A stretch of 6,837 nucleotides of DNA, taken from assembly GCA_031284385.1 (NCBI GenBank), contig JAISZZ010000090.1, positions 1 through 6,837 on the forward strand, written 5' to 3'. The position numbers were made by a program, and so were the translations under genes. Source of the stretch: Treponema sp. Its GTDB lineage: Bacteria; Spirochaetota; Spirochaetia; Treponematales; Breznakiellaceae. Shown piece after piece: positions 5,760 to 6,837 of this stretch. Under the pieces are notes generated by a model, which saw only the letters and a list, made by a program, of their open reading frames with translations, made no database searches and was not told where the DNA came from. The first letter of the stretch is position 1. Each line of letters starts with the position of its first letter.

Positions 5760-6601
5760 CAATTTTCCACCTCCCGTCCACGTGTTATGGACAGTTGAAC
5801 AAGCGATATTAAAACAACGAGGATAAAGAACATAAAGGCTTTTGCCTGACCCACGCCTTCCCAGCCTGATCTGTTATAAAATGTATTGTAAATATCAAGC
5901 GCCACGCCTACAGTTTGTTTTCCGGGAAGTCCCGCCGTGAGAGCTAGATTCTGATCGAACATCTTAAACGAGTTCGCTACAGACATAAAAAATGTAATCG
6001 TGATTGACGGCATCACAAGAGGTATTGTGATTTTTCGCAACGTCGTCCATGGACCTGCTCCGTCAATTTTTGCCGCCTCCAATATATCGGTTGATATATT
6101 TTGTATTCCGGCTATGTAAATTATCATCATATAACCTATGAACTGCCAACTGCTTAAAATCACCAGTCCCCAAAAACCATATTTAGCATCCACCGTGATA
6201 GTAACGCCGGCAACGCTTAAAGCGCCGTTAATTATAAACTGCCATATATATCCAAGCACGATACCGCCTATCAGATTAGGCATAAAAATTAATGTACGGT
6301 AAAGATTAGTGCCTCGAACTCCGCCCGAAAGCATCAACGCGAGCGCAAAGGCAATAACATTGGTCGCTATGACGGAAACAAGTGTAAAACGCGCTGAAAA
6401 CCAAAGAGCGTTCAAAAAATCAGGATTAGAAAAAGCCTGTATATAATTTGCAAAACCAGCCATTTTTAAATCTGTAACGGTTCTGAATTTTGCGAATGAA
6501 AGGATTATCCCGTAAATAAACGGTATTATAAAAGCAATTATAAAACAAAGCAGCGTAGGCCCTACAAAAAATAAAAAATATTTTTTCAAGGATTTATCCA
6601 T
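5759..6601 (-). CDS. Carbohydrate ABC transporter permease, MalF-like
   Basis: This is the other membrane subunit of the CUT1-type sugar importer. From the ATG at 6601 it has 280 residues. There are six hydrophobic segments (about 9-36, 67-91, 103-124, 142-166, 199-215, 253-272), and the periplasmic loop after the first contains the FANYIQAF stretch common in UgpA/LacF-type permeases. The ATPase-docking loop is ILEAAKIDGAGPWTTLRKIT (EAA at 175-177, D180, G181), followed by IPLVMP. It lacks the extra N-terminal helices of enteric MalF, as is usual in this branch. The frame is open to a TTG at 6628, but the ATG at 6601 has AGGAG 7 nt upstream and gives a normal positively charged N-terminus (MDKSLKKY). 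It is the first gene of the run in the window, preceded by a hairpin at 6635-6663. A solute-binding protein gene would be expected upstream. Confidence 0.97.
   Translation of the reverse strand: MDKSLKKYFLFFVGPTLLCFIIAFIIPFIYGIILSFAKFRTVTDLKMAGFANYIQAFSNPDFLNALWFSARFTLVSVIATNVIAFALALMLSGGVRGTNLYRTLIFMPNLIGGIVLGYIWQFIINGALSVAGVTITVDAKYGFWGLVILSSWQFIGYMMIIYIAGIQNISTDILEAAKIDGAGPWTTLRKITIPLVMPSITITFFMSVANSFKMFDQNLALTAGLPGKQTVGVALDIYNTFYNRSGWEGVGQAKAFMFFILVVLISLVQLSITRGREVEN
5767..5775 (-). promoter_or_regulatory. Ribosome binding site of the second permease
   Basis: GGGAGGTGG on the minus strand lies within the last codons of the first permease. It is 7 nt from the ATG at 5759 and 4 nt from the upstream TTG at 5762. 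This spacing, together with the TGATG stop-start overlap, supports the ATG as the start. Confidence 0.85.
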
Positions 6602-6608
6602 ATTGTTT

Positions 6609-6613
6609 CTCCT
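6609..6613 (-). promoter_or_regulatory. Ribosome binding site of the first permease
   Basis: AGGAG on the minus strand is separated from the ATG at 6601 by 7 nt (AAACAAT). It lies inside the longer open frame that begins with TTG at 6628, so it decides the start in favour of the ATG. Confidence 0.9.
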
Positions 6614-6619
6614 AAATAT

Positions 6620-6663
6620 AAAAAGCAAAACGGCGTTGTCCGTAACCCGTGGTTACGGACAAC
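6620..6663 (-). terminator. 13-bp hairpin with T-rich tail before the permease genes
   Basis: GTTGTCCGTAACC and GGTTACGGACAAC (6635-6647 and 6651-6663) form a perfect 13-bp stem with a 3-nt loop. On the minus strand it is followed by GCCGTTTTGCTTTTTA, so it fits an intrinsic terminator of a gene lying to the right. It sits 33 bp before the permease start. In sugar ABC operons a hairpin between binding-protein and permease genes often stops part of the transcription or protects the upstream mRNA end, giving more binding protein than permease. That role is an inference, since the upstream gene is not in the window. Confidence 0.75.
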
Positions 6664-6669
6664 ATCCGG

Positions 6670-6720
6670 TTAGATACGAATTGTAACAGCAGGCGGGCTG
6701 CCGGACGAATCCAATGGCTT
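6670..6720 (-). other. Possible 3' end of an interrupted gene
   Basis: Between the MITE-like element and the hairpin, one minus-strand frame reads KPLDSSGSPPAVTIRI and ends in TAA at 6672-6670, only 7 bp before the hairpin. The position suits the tail of a gene whose terminator is the hairpin and which the element has cut off. I do not recognise the peptide, and 16 codons are too few to prove coding. It may be non-coding spacer. Confidence 0.15.
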
Positions 6721-6721
6721 A

Positions 6722-6834
6722 GGAACTGTAAAAAAATAAAATGCACAGCATTTTATTAAATTGCTAAGCAATAAATTGCTTATGCAATAAGGAAATAACA
6801 TGACCAAATGGTCATGTTATTTCCTTACAGTTCC
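6722..6834. mobile_element. MITE-like non-autonomous element, 113 bp
   Basis: The ends GGAACTGTAA (6722-6731) and TTACAGTTCC (6825-6834) are perfect 10-bp inverted repeats. TTA flanks both sides (6719-6721 and 6835-6837), as expected of a 3-bp target duplication (or TA within it). The 113-bp AT-rich interior codes for nothing recognisable and is built of hairpins: 10 bp at 6735-6757, 5 bp at 6760-6772, 5 bp at 6775-6788 and 19 bp at 6788-6827. Small size, terminal repeats, target duplication and no transposase fit a miniature inverted-repeat element moved by a transposase encoded elsewhere. I cannot assign the parent IS family. The window ends exactly at the right duplication, so the right flank is unseen. 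Confidence 0.65.
6788..6827. repeat. Perfect 19-bp inverted repeat with 2-nt centre
   Basis: TAAGGAAATAACATGACCA (6788-6806) is mirrored exactly by its complement at 6809-6827 around AA. It lies inside the MITE-like element and overlaps its right terminal repeat by 3 bp. No T run follows on either strand, so it does not look like an ordinary terminator. It could extrude as a cruciform or form a very stable RNA hairpin. Confidence 0.95.
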
Positions 6835-6837
6835 TTA

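Noticed and set aside
5760..5762. TTG as start of the second permease
   Set aside because: The adjacent ATG forms TGATG with the upstream stop and is better placed for the GGGAGGTGG site.

Overview
The window looks like a spirochaete chromosome, most probably a Treponema or close relative. This is an inference from gene content: an M23 endopeptidase overlapping a PEGA-domain envelope protein, a small lipoprotein of unknown family beside trmB, and many AT-rich lysine/isoleucine codons. No rRNA or other phylogenetic marker is present. All eight genes I can support lie on the minus strand, so transcription runs from right to left.

Right edge (6602-6837): no complete gene. It holds a compact MITE-like element (6722-6834) with 10-bp terminal inverted repeats, a TTA duplication on both sides and a perfect 19-bp internal stem. 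Next comes a 13-bp perfect hairpin with a T-rich tail (6620-6663), just before the first permease gene.

Main gene run (2308-6601): two CUT1-type sugar ABC permeases overlap at TGATG. They are followed, with 14-55 bp gaps or an 8-bp overlap, by a membrane-anchored HSL-type esterase, a lipoprotein of unknown function, the tRNA m7G46 methyltransferase trmB and a 56-residue 2[4Fe-4S] ferredoxin. A strong intrinsic terminator (2266-2295) ends the run. The sugar-binding protein and ATPase that the permeases need are not in the window. The binding protein may lie beyond the right edge, and the ATPase may be a shared one encoded elsewhere.

Envelope pair (169-2101): after a 206-bp spacer holding three copies of an AATTCAATTTGA-centred repeat, an M23 metallo-endopeptidase with all its catalytic residues overlaps a secreted PEGA-domain protein by 8 bp. 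Both probably act on or near the peptidoglycan layer of the periplasm.

Left edge (1-136): eight head-to-tail copies of a 17-bp unit that can fold in two alternative registers and has no stop codon in any of the six frames. The array probably continues past the window.

I see no clearly new multi-gene system. The less ordinary material is the non-coding DNA: the 17-bp array, the spacer repeats around the M23 start, and the MITE-like element with the hairpin next to it.
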